Positions 9,063-20,379 of a stretch of DNA of 64,000 nt are shown here, piece after piece. Position 1 is the stretch's first letter. The number at the start of each line of letters is the position of its first letter. The translations under genes and the position numbers were made by a program. The stretch spans positions 7,579,658-7,643,657 of the forward strand of contig NC_083583.1 of NCBI RefSeq assembly GCF_027579695.1, given 5' to 3'. The notes under the pieces were generated by a model. It was not told the origin of the DNA and made no database searches. It saw nothing but the letters and a program-made list of their open reading frames with translations. The stretch is from Neoarius graeffei (Eukaryota > Chordata > Actinopteri > Siluriformes > Ariidae).

Positions 9063-9425
9063 GAATATATAAAGTTGTATATATCAGACAGCCTTTAAAG
9101 TTTGATGAAGTCAGTTTCAGGCTTTGGCAGCCCTGCATAGTCACTTGAAAATGCATCTTTGTCCACTTTGTAGGGGTCAATTCCCCCAATCAAGGCCAGT
9201 TTGGCTGCATACCGTTGTCGTGAGATGTTGTCTAATGTATCTATATACTTCTGTTTGCTTGATTTTGCCGACATTGATCTTTATTTTAGAAAACTGACTA
9301 TATAACTTCATAAATTCGTCCGAGATAACGTAGCCGGTAATGGCGATGGTCCGTTTTGTTTGCCCTGCAAGATGGCGGCTGGAGGGCGTTCCCCGGAATG
9401 CTGTGACGTCAGTGAAAACTATCTA

Positions 9426-9960
9426 TAGCTGAGGAAGAAGGGGTTGGGGGACAAGGTAATGAGGGTCCTGTACTGAACCTGTTAAACACATTCAGCTTAT
9501 TGGTTCTGTTCAGGCGTCCCTCAGCATGAATCCCCTTTACCCTGTGATCGTCTTCATTCCCAACCTCACATGCCTCACGTTGTTTCGCTGGAGCTTGTTC
9601 TCCAGCTTTCATCTGTATGCCTCCTTGCTCTCTCTCAGCATCACTTTCAGTTCCCTCTTTAAATTATTTCTATAAGTAAAGATGATGAACAAGATCCAGA
9701 GAATTCCTAAACAATTTGGTGACCCTGGGAAAACACTAAGGATGATTTCATGTATGCAGGGTTTAGTTTTTTGAGTGGATCCCTGATCCCTGGTGTGTTC
9801 TCCATCTCACTGTGGTTCTTTAGGTTGGTGAGAACACAGCAATCACACTCTGGTCTGACGTAGTCTCTGTCCACTTCCAAGAGAGTGAGAGAGCAATTTG
9901 AATTTCAGTGATATTCAGTTCCATTTCAAAAATTTTTTTGTGCATCCCGTACTAGGTCCA
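9426..9960 (-). mobile_element. Decayed LINE, upstream fragment
   Basis: The minus-strand reading includes DDHRVKGIHAEGRLNRTNKL and NVFNRFSTG, typical of the linker between endonuclease and reverse transcriptase in L2-like LINEs. The fragment at 6655-6959 continues it once the two THAP elements are removed (join ...ctgTA + tagctg...). Stops and frameshifts are present. Confidence 0.55.
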
Positions 9961-10526
9961 TCAATCTGTCTGTATGTCCACCCGAGATTCTCGTTAGTGC
10001 AGCATGTCAAGAATGGATGGTTGAATATTTGTAGGATTTATATGGAATTATCATTCTAACTGGGGCGGCATGGTGGTGTAGTGGTTAGCACTGTGGTCTC
10101 ACAGCAAGAAGGTCCTGGGTTCGAGCCCAGTGGCTGACGGGGGCCTTTCTGTGTGGAGTTTGTATGTTCTCCCCGTGTCTGTGTGGGTTTCCTCCGGGTG
10201 CTCCAGTTTCCTTCACAGTCCAAAGACATGCAGTTAGGTTAATTGGTGGTCTTAAATTGACCATAAGTGTGAATGTGCGTGTGAATGGTTGTTTGTCTCT
10301 GTGTGTCAGCCCTGTGGTGATCTAGCGACTTGTCCAGGGTGTACCCCACCTCTTGCCCAGAGCCAGCTGGGATAGCTCCAGCTTGTCTGCGACCCTGCAC
10401 AGGATAAGCGGTTGTGGATAATAGATGAATGGATTATCACTATAACCAGCAAATGAACAGATTTGATTTTGGAATTTATACAAACAGAGCCAAGGTCACA
10501 GCAAGGTCAGATGTCTAAAATAGTGT
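9961..10526. repeat. Unidentified interspersed repeat split by a SINE
   Basis: Sequence such as attctcgttagtgcagcatg and cagcaaggtcagatg recurs in fish genomes as I remember them, but I cannot name the family. A SINE sits at 10061-10432. Confidence 0.35.
10061..10432 (+). mobile_element. tRNA-derived SINE
   Basis: Full-length copy with head ggggcggcatggtggtgtag and tail atagatgaatgg. Duplications attatcattctaac (10047-10060) and attatcactataac (10433-10446) differ at two bases, so this copy is older than those at 529 and 992. Confidence 0.85.
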
Positions 10527-10762
10527 TTGAAGTATATTTTAAGCGTATTCCAGGGAAACAGATTAGTCACAGAAAGACTAGGCTTGTTTGGCAGCAGAAG
10601 CATCCCTGTCACCACCATTGGAGTTGAGTTCTACTTGTTTGATTTTGGTTCCTTTGGTTACAGAAACCAAACACTCAGGCACATAGTACCAACAGTACCA
10701 CAGACTTTCAACCTGTCTTTCTCTTTCTAAATGTTAAGGAACTAAAAGTGACCCAAATTTCT
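10527..10762. other. Stretch without recognised gene
   Basis: The 67-codon open frame here has no recognisable features and looks accidental. Confidence 0.4.
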
Positions 10763-10771
10763 ATTCGGATT

Positions 10772-12019
10772 TAGTCTGGCTAACGCGACTTCAAAGCTCT
10801 GCGAGCATTTGGTCTGGCAAAGTGTCCAACTGTTTCCCAAAGGCGTGGTTGACCCGCCTCCCTGAAATGCCTCAGTTTGCTACTGGTTGAAGCCAGAAAA
10901 GGCTGTGACGAAGCTTAAACCAATCACATTGCTCTTTCCTCTGACGTATGTGATGCGACAGAAACTGCTTGAGTAACAGGAAGAAGATAAATACCTCCAG
11001 GGCTGCTCTTCGCTCCGTTTTCAATGAGAACTTCCTGTTGAATGCTTTCAATACAGCATCTACCGCTGTGTCAAAGGCTTGCCGCTGCTAATGTTTCTAG
11101 TGAATGAAGTGCTTTCGGCATAGATTCTGTAAACAATCTATGGCTTCCGGTCACAGTTCTACTACGTCACTGCCTTGAACACGCCTCTACCCAGGGCCGT
11201 TGGAGATGCTCAAAGTTGATTGGCTCTCGATTTTTCGGGAGCTTGGAAGAGCTGGAGGTAGCTTGCCTTGCCAGACTAATGCCGCTTTCCCACTACAAAC
11301 GCGGCTGAGTCGGGCTGAGCCGTGCCGTGCTGAGTCGGGCTGAGCGGGGCTGTTGGAGTTGCATTTCGACTACAACCGCGCTGAACCGTGCTGGCTGGAA
11401 GTGGGTGGACACATTGGGTGGAGTTAGCGAAAGTGGGTGGACGTCACGTGATGTCGTTAAGCAGCGCAAACAGTGACATCAGTGATCTTTTAAGCGGTAG
11501 TCTCACGACCCGAATAGTAAACAATAAACATGGAGGACATGGAGTCGTTAGTGTTGCTGGTCTTGGTGCTGTGGCTTGTTGTCACCGACAACGCGGACAG
11601 ATACTGGCAAGAGCGTATAGATGAGGCGAGGCGCATAAGGCTTCAGAAATTCTCGTAATTCGTAATTCTTCTCCTTCCGGGTTTGCGGTGTTTACAGATC
11701 CCAGCGCGCTCGCGGGGCGTGTGTGGGCATGTGAGGACACTCCTCCTCACCAATCAGTGCACAGGGGAGTGTCTGCTCACGCCCCCAGCCTCACTCGGCA
11801 CGGCTTGGCTCGCTTCAGCCCCACTCCAAAACCGTGCGAGTTTTAGGGGCTAAGCAGGGCTGAAGCGAGCTGAGTCGTGCTGGTTTTTGGTAGTCGAAAC
11901 GCGAGCCGTGTCGGGCTGAAGTGAGCTGAAGTGAGCTGAAAAAGGGTAGTGGAAAAGGGCCATAAGCTCCCAACAGGCCCTCGTGTTGCGTCACACTTAG
12001 GATGGGCGGGCCCAGGCTA
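10772..12019. mobile_element. hAT-like terminal-repeat element split by a Harbinger-like insert
   Basis: The left end is tagtctggctaac. The right end, reverse complemented, is tagcctgggcccg. A 9-base duplication, attcggatt, is perfect at 10763-10771 and 12020-12028; 8 of its bases would fit a hAT. No transposase is seen. The inner part is interrupted at 11280-11962. Confidence 0.65.
11280..11962 (+). mobile_element. Non-autonomous PIF/Harbinger-like element
   Basis: The ends TGCCGCTTTCCCACTAC and (reverse complement) TGGCCCTTTTCCACTAC are inverted repeats. TAA flanks at 11277-11279 and 11963-11965, the three-base duplication of PIF/Harbinger. It holds arrays of agctgaagtgagctg-like motifs. 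A short ORF from ATG 11530 (MEDMESLVLLVLVLWLV...) of about 42 codons looks like the start of a lost element gene. Confidence 0.8.
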
Positions 12020-12028
12020 ATTCGGATT

Positions 12029-12300
12029 TGCCTACTCTTTTTTTTTTTTTTTAAGTTCTCGTTTAAGCGCTCCAGCTTGAGGGGAACCTGTGGTACCGTT
12101 AGGCAGTGATGTGTGCCATAAACGCCAAAGGAAAGAGCTAAATAATTTACACCAGCTATGTAATCAGAAGTATCTAAATTATGGAGAGGCATATTTGATT
12201 TATCTGGATTAAGCTGTATGACTTTTGAGTCCAGCTTGCACATGATCCTGCATTTAGCCCGAAGGCCAACTTGACCCTCCACATGCAGTTTCTAGGAAAA
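12029..12300 (-). other. Possible minus-strand exon or retroposed fragment
   Basis: Read on the minus strand, a good acceptor (ttttttttcctag, about 12292-12304) is followed by an open frame, VEGQVGLRAKCRIMCK and onward to HHCLTVPQVPLKLERL, ending at an A-run (12038-12054). I do not recognise the peptide. The A-run suggests a retroposed end. Confidence 0.25.
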
Positions 12301-14671
12301 AAAACAATGAGCAAGCATGCAATGCACAAAATCTCTAACTTGAATACAAGAATTCATCCTCTTAAGTACCGTTAACTGGTACAGGCCTGGAACATTTTTC
12401 AGCAAAAAAAAAAAGGTTTGATTTATGTCTTCCGAATAGATGAGGAGCGTGATCTGAAATGGAAAAAATGCGCTAATGCTGAGGGCATTTTTTAACTGAA
12501 AGGCATAATTAGTGTGTGATAGATGCCTTCAGCTATGAGTCTGGACTCTATCGTCCTAGATGATGGTAGGCTACTAAAGAGGCTATTGATTGTGCTTATT
12601 TGAAGCTGCAACGAGCTAAACAAATGGCTTATAAAAGCGCCCAGCTGATTAGTCACTTATCAATAAAATGAGGCTTGATCGAAAGCAACAGTTATCACTG
12701 ACAAAAATCCTTTATGCCTTGCAGAGAAGAGCATGGCGAATCATAGGGAGCAGGTTTTGTGTCATCATTAGCCGAAAGCAGCGCAGGTCCACCATCAGTG
12801 ATGATAAATTCTCTATTTTAGACTACCAAAGTAAAAAGGAGTGGTTGTGACGTCATGAATCTGGCTGTAGACGACACCAGAATGCAGGCACATGCATAAT
12901 ATATAGGACAGGAAGTACTTCCTAACATCTTGGCGCTCTTGGGCTATATCTCACTGCAGAGAGTAGCTTACTGCTCATGGCCTCCAAGTGTTTCCAGAGG
13001 TCATCTTTAGTGTGTGCTCTCCAAAACCTTCTGGGCTTTTCTAGTCCAGTTTTTCCTCACACACTTGCTTCAATATGTATGTGCTGAAAAAGAGAATAAT
13101 CTCGTTATGCAGCCGGGTGTGGGTGTGTAATGATGTGCAGTCACTGTATTTCAGCCATTTGTTCTCTTGCCAGGCTTCACACAGGAGGCACTATCTGGGA
13201 TCATCCGTGCCCTCTAGCTCTCTCTCCCTCCCGTGCTTCTCTCCCTTTCCATTTCTTCGCTTTGGATTTGGCACACTGTGCATGGCTTGCTCGGGCAGCT
13301 AAAGGTGCTCGTTAAAAGCTATAACTTATCTCGCATTTGAAACTAATGGGAGGAATACTGGCCGCAGTGAAAAGTAAATTACGTTCCCCCCTCCCCTCTG
13401 TCGGCCTGCCCTCCTAACCCAGAGCGTATTATGGCAGTGGTGAGAGAGTATGCATTACAGATCAGGGGCATTAGAATTTATCTAAGCTGCACGAAGCTGA
13501 CTGATGCATTCGAAAATAATGTACTTGAGCCCGAGCATTACGGGGACCCCATAACTAATGGACAGCTCTTGCACGTGGCCGGTGCTGTATATCATTCAGC
13601 TTCTGGACCGCCTTCTCCTTCCAGATCAGCCGTTTTCTCTCTAGCTCGATCTCTCGCTTCCTTTCTCACAGCTTGTCCGAGTTTTCAGCATGACCCACGT
13701 GATTAGATGCATTTCGATGGCACCGAAGTCGTGCTCGGTTTGACTCGTAACATGAAATAAATTAAGCTTTTATTCTGATGGTTTATTGAATCATATCTGT
13801 TGTGTTACACAATGCTATGGCTCTTGAACAATGCTAAGTTAAAGGTGGGGTCAGCGCTTTTTCTGAGCACATTTTGTAATATTTGGCGAAGTTCTTCCCA
13901 CATGTGGGCAGCCTCAATAAAAAAATATCTGCCCAGAGGAGATATTGTTGCCAGCAATGCAGTCTGGCCAGGAGGCAGCGGGAGATAGGATACTAATAAG
14001 TTCAGAAGGGGAGACGAACATCGGACCCCTGGGACGAGCATAAAAGGCTTTTTCTGTATGCTTTTTAAAAATAATAAAACGGCTTAAAATTACATCTGGT
14101 CTGAAATGGACAAATAATCAGAAATGGGCTGGTGTTGTTTTTATAAATGTGGAACTTTAGGAAACAAAAGTGTGTCTGGATTTGAGAAGATTCTTCCCTT
14201 TTTTTTTCCCTCATTATCTCCTTCCTTGACCTTGTTAATAAACGGAGCTCTAACGACTGGGTTTTGCTTTGCCCAACCCCTCCTAGGTGTCTCACTGTGG
14301 ACCAACGGTTTGGAATACCTGAGCTAGCGGCTACTCGTCTCTGATGATGAAAGACCCGAACGCTCAGCTCCTCTTTGTACTCGGCCTAATTGGAAATTCA
14401 TAGAATAGCTAATGAAATGAAACTTGGATGATGTACGCAGGTTTTTTGTATTACACGTCAGCGCATGGCATGCTAGTCCTGTGCTGAGTTTCTGATGCTT
14501 AAGTGGATCAGATCCAGATTATAAAAGTGTAATATGATTATAGTGCAGTATAATTGGAAAATACATAATAAGTGCGCGAGTGTGTGTGGAGAGGGAATAG
14601 ATACAGTATAAGTACGTTTAGGTCATGTGAATAAATGAAAGTCATCAGTCAGTGGGTTTTTCCCCTCTTGC
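12301..14671. other. Non-repetitive region, candidate regulatory DNA
   Basis: No gene or mobile element was recognised over 2.3 kb, which is unusual for this window. Blocks at about 12430-12850, 13420-13610 and 14330-14460 have balanced composition, homeodomain-type cores (gctaatgaaatg, cctaattgg) and no repeat features. They look like candidate conserved non-coding elements. Conservation cannot be tested here. Confidence 0.3.
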
Positions 14672-14675
14672 TTAA

Positions 14676-15313
14676 AGTGCCATTCCACCATTGGATGTAT
14701 TCTTTGGCATAAAATACAATATATTTTATGACAACATGACTAGACAGAGAAATCTTTTAGCTTCAAAATGATATATCAAACATAATTTTTTGACAACGAC
14801 AAGTATATTAATTTTGCGACCAAAGTCACCTACCCTTTTAATTTCCGCGCGGTAGTGAAACGTGATGTCATCGGCAGGCTCCCCTTTTTGTGTACCACGT
14901 CACGTGTGACGTGGCACAGATTATCAGCAATGGCGGACAGAACGCGATTTCCACTTGTCGATTGCTGTGCCGATATTCACCATCAACCGTCTTCTTTGGG
15001 CATCACTTGCTATTTTCCTTCGCTTCTTTTCCGAAGCTGACAATCGCGTTCTATCCGCCATTGCTGATAATCTGTGCCACGTCACACGTGACGTGGTACA
15101 CAAGAAGGGGAACCTGCCGATGACATCACGTTTCACTACCGCGCGGAAATTAAAAGGGTAGGTGACTTTGGTCGCAAAATTAATATACTTGTCGTTGTCA
15201 AATTATGTTTGATCTATCATTTTGAAGCTAAAAGATTTCTCTGTCTAGTCATGTTGTCATAAAATATATTGTATTTTATGCCAAAAAAATACATCCAATG
15301 GTGGAATGGCACT
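14676..15313. mobile_element. TTAA-flanked element with about 270-base inverted repeats
   Basis: Starts AGTGCCATTCCACCATTGG and ends with its reverse complement, with TTAA at 14672-14675 and 15314-15317. The arms run to about 14948 and from about 15045. The short middle holds the minus-strand peptide described next. The TTAA duplication points to Kolobok or piggyBac relatives. It is non-autonomous. Confidence 0.85.
14924..15061 (-). pseudogene. Remnant N-terminus of an element protein
   Basis: On the minus strand, MADRTRLSASEKKRRK and SDAQRRRLMVNIGTAIDKWK form a basic, helix-rich N-terminus. Similar openings (a K/R-rich helix followed by VNIG-A-x-x-x-W) occur on many uncharacterised fish element proteins. 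It then runs straight into the other inverted arm, so the rest of the gene is deleted. Confidence 0.45.
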
Positions 15314-15339
15314 TTAAAGCATAGTTTTTGTCAGTAGTA

Positions 15340-15900
15340 ATGCATGAAAGGATCTAAAAAGCAAGATTTGTCCTCGATTGCGATGATGTGGAAGTCAAGA
15401 AGCTTGTTGTCGTTTTCCCTTCTGATTTACATGCGCCTAATGAACCAAGAAAATCAGGAACCCCTGCTGATCTCTGAAGCTCTCTTATCATGGAACTTGG
15501 AACCGCCAAGCCTCTTTAGCTAAAGCGTGACCATTGAGGCTCGAGTAAAATGGTTCCAAAATTTATTATTCGGCTTTGGCTTTGAGTGGCCAGCATCTGA
15601 GCGTCGGTTATCCTCCTGAATAAGCTTGCCTCTGAATAATGGCGGGGTGAATCAGGCTGGAGAGGCACCGTAATAAGCCTGCGTAAAAGGCTTTGCCGGG
15701 AATGGATTTAAACAGGGAGAAGCGCTGAAGTGGTAACGGCGGACGGCTATCGGATAACGCAGCGCCGTTAAAAGGTCGGGTGTGCGGCTATCCCAATTTT
15801 AGCTAATCCCCACCGCCTGATTGTCTCTTGAAGTGCTCCCGTGTCGCATACATTCATTAACAGTCCACTAGAGGATTTATTTGATTATTTCCTTTATTTT
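15340..15900. other. Candidate conserved non-coding block
   Basis: Unique sequence dense in short motifs (aaatttattattcggctttgg, cattcattaacagtcc), without repeat structure and with stops in all frames. It may be an enhancer or other regulatory block. This is inferred from texture only. Confidence 0.3.
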
Positions 15901-17820
15901 CAGCAACCCCCTACCCCACACACACACACCCCTACATGGGCACGCTGTAATCGGTAATTCCCCAAACAGCACCCATTGGCTTGATTTGGAACGACCTCAT
16001 AGAAGCAGAGTGCCTTTTTGTGCCAAATAACCCATGTCTCAATGTCAAGGCATTAACAGATATGGTGTGGTGGTGAGTGTATTTTCATTTTGATGTCCCG
16101 AACCACACCCTCACTTTTTTTTTTCTTTTGGTGCATCAGCAAGCCCCACGCCTTCAGGCCAAACCCCCGCGACGCTGCCACCTTTTGACACGGCCTCTGT
16201 GTAGGTCTCAAATAGAATTTTTAATACAGAGTTATTATTGTTTTGATTTCACACCGAAGGAAAAGGACGACCTCTGGCATTCGCGTGTGCCGCTGATGCT
16301 CGGAGCACCACGGGTAGTCTTGAGCCTGTACACATCCTAAAGAGCACCGCTGTGAAAAAGAGATGAGAGGTTTGTAGATAGTCTCACACTCATTTATTTC
16401 CACCCGTGCACATTGGTATTCAGACGTGAGCACTACCGCGATGCAGAGTGTGAAAAAGCAGAGGCGTGTCTCACTTAAGCACAGCTCTGACCTTGACCTT
16501 AAGCCCATTTTTGTTGTGCAATGTCAGCTCGAGCAGTGTTAAGTCAATCAAGTCATGAATCTCGTCAGTGCACGGTACATTTTCCAACTCGGCATGCACT
16601 CCTTGAATTCTTATCATGACGTTTGTTTTGTTCTCACTTCCTGGTTCTGTCTCCGCCCATTTTGTCATCGGTCGGATTCACAATCATGTTCATCCGTTTT
16701 CATTTTAGCCTTTGATTAGTTTGTTCTGTGTATGTACGTGGTTACGAAGTCGCGTTCGTTTAGCATGCGTTAAATGACCAAGTGTGAGCTGGGAAGTTAA
16801 TAAATCATAGTTGCGGGAATAGCTCCGGATTTTCTGAGTTGCGATCCTGTGATGTCACTTCAACATGCTGGTGATCGTAGTGAAAAGTACGAACAAGAAA
16901 TAACAGCAAGGTTTGTTTTAAGCAGCTTTTTGAATTTCTGTGATACTTTAAGAGTTGAAATTAAAAATATTTTGTTCAAACTGCTTTCCTGCTTTGCGTT
17001 TTTAACTCTTGTTTGCTTCCTTGTTCATGATTAATTTGCGCTAGCACAAATTGTTACTCTCACTCAGGATCTTTCTACGTTCTTCTTCTCCTAAATTTTT
17101 TTAGGACGCTGTTTCTCCCTCAGTTTTCAACCAATCATCACCAAATTTCACATGAAGAATACCTCTGAGCTTAATTATGTTGATGTGACTTTTGGTACTG
17201 ATCTGGATCACTGATCTGGAACGATCCATGAAAAACAGCATTTTTTTTTATAGCTTATAATTTTCATGATTGAAAGAAAAAATAAGTTTATTTTTTATTT
17301 TTTTCTTCAATTTTGTTCAGGGCGGCAGGGCGCAACTTTCCTTGACCAATTGACAAAGGTCAGCGAGCACAAATTAATGCGACTTCACTCACAGTCTCTA
17401 TCTAGTTATGGATTACTGTTTTATAAACTGCCTATCCGTGCTTTAAACAAATGCCTGCAAATAAAATACCACCAATTATTGGATTACTTGAAATAAAGAA
17501 GCTGCTGAGTTTGTGCTCTTGCATCATCCTGCCTGTAAGTGCCATACATTATAAGTATTACATCACACTGAAATGTATGTTTTGGGTGTTAAATACACTT
17601 GATATTAAATATTTTATTTATCACACGTATACTCAAGCACAGACTTAGTGTATATTCTGGAACAATTTCGTGTTTTTTTTTTTTTTTATATGAAATTATG
17701 TCCCTTTACATTCTCATCCAGAAGGGTAATTTTGCACAAGGCCATCTGTCTACAGCAGAAAAAAAATAAAATAACAAAACGCGTCTGGAAAAATCCTAAG
17801 GGAGTCTGGAGCCAGATTCG
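15901..17820. other. Stretch without recognised gene
   Basis: About 1.9 kb with no convincing exon. 17084-17260 (tttctccctcagttttcaacc) resembles units of the tandem repeat at 63130-63860, so it is probably a dispersed repeat. Confidence 0.4.
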
Positions 17821-17985
17821 TGACGTTACCTGCGGAAGCGCCAGCAGGCTGCGAGAGCTTTGCACGGTTTCAGTGCACAGCCTGTGTAGACCAAGCGCTC
17901 CCATTTCTCTCTCATTGTCCGGTCTTTTGGGAAACGATGAGTACTAATCCCATCAAGCTTGGTGTTGCTACACCCTCCTACGATA

Positions 17986-19589
17986 CAACCCCGATTCCAA
18001 AAAAGTTGGGACAAAGTAGAAATTGTAAATAAAAACGGAATGCAATAATTTACAAATCTCAAAAACTGATATTGTATTCACAATAGAACATAGACAACAT
18101 ATGAAATGTCGAAAGTGAGACATTTTGAAATTTCATGCCAAATATTGGCTCATTTGAAATTTCATGACAGCAACACATCTCAAAAAAGTTGGGACGGGGC
18201 AATAAGAGGCTGGAAAAGTTAAAGGTACAAAAAAGGAGCAGCTGGAGGACCAAATTGCAACTCATTAGGTCAATTGGCAATAGGTCATTAACATGACTGG
18301 GTATAAAAAGAGCATCTTGGAGTGGCAGCGGCTCTCAGAAGTAAAGATGGGAAGAGGATCACCAATCCCCCTAATTCTGCGCCGACAAATAGTAGAGCAA
18401 TATCAGAAAGGAGTTTGACAGTGTAAAATTGCAAAGAGTTTGAACATATCATCATCTACAGTGCATAATATCATCAAAAGATTCAGAGAATCTGGAAGAA
18501 TCTCTGTGCGTAAGGGTCAAGGCCGGAAAACCACACTGGGTGCCCGTGATCTTCGGGCCCTTAGACGGCACTGCATCACATACAGGCATGCTTCTGTATT
18601 GGAAATCACAAAATGGGCTCAGGAATATTTCCAGAGAACATTATCTGTGAACACAATTCACCGTGCCATCCGCCGTTGCCAGCTAAAACTCTATAGTTCA
18701 AAGAAGAAGCCGTATCTAAACATGATCCAGAAGCGCAGACGTCTTCTCTGGGCCAAGGCTCATTTAAAATGGACTGTGGCAAAGTGGAAAACTGTTCTGT
18801 GGTCAGACGAATCAAAATTTGAAGTTCTTTATGGAAATCAGGGACGCCGTGTCATTTGGACTAAAGAGGAGAAGGACGACCCAAATTGTTATCGGCGCTC
18901 AGTTCAGAAGCCTGCATCTCTGATGGTATGGGGTTGCATTAGTGCGTGTTGCATGGGCAGCTTACACATCTGGAAAGACACCATCAATGCTGAAAGGTAT
19001 ATCCAGGTTCTAGAGCAACATATGCTCCCATCCAGACGACGTCTCTTTCAGGGAAGACCTTGCATTTTCCAACATGACAATGCCAAACCACATACTGCAT
19101 CAATTACAGCATCATGGCTGCGTAGAAGAAGGGTCCGGGTACTGAACTGGCCAGCCTGCAGTCCAGATCTTTCACCCATAGAAAACATTTGGCGCATCAT
19201 AAAACGGAAGATACGACAAAAAAGACCTAAGACAGTTGAGCAACTAGAATCCTACATTAGACAAGAATGGGTTAACATTCCTATCCCTAAACTTGAGCAA
19301 CTTGTCTCCTCAGTCCCCAGACGTTTACAGACTGTTGTAAAGAGAAAAGGGGATGTCTCACAGTGGGAAACATGGCCTTGTCCCAACTTTTTTGAGATGT
19401 GTTGTTGTCATGAAATTTAAAATCACCTAATTTTTCTCTTTAAATGATACATTTTCTCAGTTTAAACATTTGATATGTCATCTATGTTCTATTCTGAATA
19501 AAATATGGAATTTTGAAACTTCCACATCATTGCATTCCGTTTTTATTTACAATTTGTACTTTGTCCCAACTTTTTGGGAATCGGGGTTG
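17986..19589 (+). mobile_element. Full-length Tc1-like element, copy A
   Basis: The ends are CAACCCCGATTCCAAAAAAG and its inverted partner, with TA at 17984-17985 and 19590-19591. The terminal repeats are about 210 bases long and carry an outer and an inner aaaagttgggac motif (18001 and 18185 on the left), which is the IR/DR layout of Sleeping Beauty-type elements. Its transposase gene has one internal stop. The near-identical copy B at 42002-43603 lies in the opposite orientation. Confidence 0.95.
18347..19420 (+). pseudogene. Tc1-like transposase, one nonsense codon
   Basis: DDE-family transposase that cuts and pastes the element at TA sites. ATG 18347 starts MGRGSPIPLILRRQI; an in-frame TGA at 18416-18418 replaces the CGA arginine seen in copy B, a CpG-type transition. 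Beyond it the frame is open: paired helix-turn-helix (STVHNIIKRFRESGR), then the catalytic core with LWSDESKF, FQHDNAKPH and SPDLSPIENIW. There are 34 residues between the second Asp and the Glu (DD34E). The C-terminus reads through the usual stop after QW into terminal-repeat sequence. Catalytic residues are intact, so a single change inactivates this copy. Confidence 0.9.
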
Positions 19590-19591
19590 TA

Positions 19592-19934
19592 CATCTGTTA
19601 ACCATTTTAATAATTACGCGATAACGTTGAAATTTGCAGAAAACCACCAGGTCGTTTTCTCATAAACAAACCAGCGCTGACATAGGATTCAGAGGGAGGC
19701 GTCCCGCACGCGACGTCATGAAAATCAATGTTTCCCGGGAAATCCAAATGCCAAGTTTTTTCAGAGGTGGACCAATTCGCCTCAAATGGCTTGATTTCAA
19801 CTGAATTCTGGTACTGTGCAAGGTAAAAAAAAATTGCAGAGAATGCAGAATGTTACAGATATTTGACCAAAGTTTAATATAAAATAGGAGAACTACATTG
19901 ATCTTGCTCCTGAATTTACCCGTGATATGTATTT
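19592..19934. other. Upstream flank of the split THAP exon
   Basis: No separate gene was seen. On the minus strand this precedes the THAP start and includes a TGACGTCGCG site near 19710, similar to the CRE-like sites in the THAP elements at 7-9 kb. It may be the left part of the parent element. Confidence 0.35.
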
Positions 19935-20275
19935 TAAGCACAGTGAAATTCCTCCTCTGCATTTAACCCATCTGAAGCAGTGAACTCGCACGCAGTGAGC
20001 AATGAGTGCGCGCGCACATACCCAGTGGGCAGCTATGCTACAGCACCCGGGGAGCAGTTGGGGGGGGTCAGGTGCCTTGCTCAAGGGCACTTCAGCCCAA
20101 GGCTGCCCCATGTTAACCTAACTGTGGGGAAACCGGAGCACCCAGAGGAACCCCACGCAGACCCGGGATGAACGTGCAAACTCCACACAGAAAGGCCCCC
20201 CATCGGCTGCTGGGCTTGAACCCAGAACCTTCTTGCTGTGCAGCGACAGTGCTAACCACTATACCACTGTGCCAC
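19935..20275 (-). mobile_element. tRNA-derived SINE, variant body
   Basis: The right edge has the SINE head in reverse (ccactataccactgtgccacc). The body then leaves the common family for a different segment (ttgctcaagggcacttcag, gagcagttggggg). Target duplication not found. It is probably a related SINE family with a shared tRNA-like head. Confidence 0.65.
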
Positions 20276-20379
20276 CCATGGTGGTGCAGTGGTGAGCTGC
20301 ACCAGTTAGTGGTTATTATGCATTGATTGATTACATAATATAATTACATTATTGTAATTAACAGTTATTAATCCTATCA

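Larger units (their letters stand above)
8023..9423 (+). mobile_element. TA-flanked THAP-exon element 2
   Basis: Terminal inverted repeats begin GATAGTTTTCAC and end GTGAAAACTATC, with TA at 8021-8022 and 9424-9425. Both arms carry TGACGTCA and a YY1-like gccatcttgc. It shares its left TA with element 1. It carries a frameshifted THAP exon (8173-8382) and a large palindrome (8629-9062). Its terminal sequence differs from that of element 1, so this is a related but separate family. Confidence 0.75.
17830..19605 (-). pseudogene. THAP-domain exon split by a Tc1-like insertion
   Basis: On the minus strand the exon begins at ATG 19605-19603 (MVNRC), breaks inside the next codon at the TA target, and resumes left of the element as IVGGCSNTKLDGISTHRFPK and then MREKWERL. 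Cys5 and Cys10 have the same spacing as in the THAP exon at 7134, and the conserved proline and tryptophan are present. The final C-x2-H pair is not visible; the exon runs to a possible donor, CCGCAG|GTAACG (17830/17829). So the domain is both interrupted and degenerate. Confidence 0.6.

Noticed and set aside
13431..13706. 91-codon ORF as an exon
   Set aside because: No splice sites fit it and the peptide has no recognisable feature. It fits better as non-coding unique sequence.
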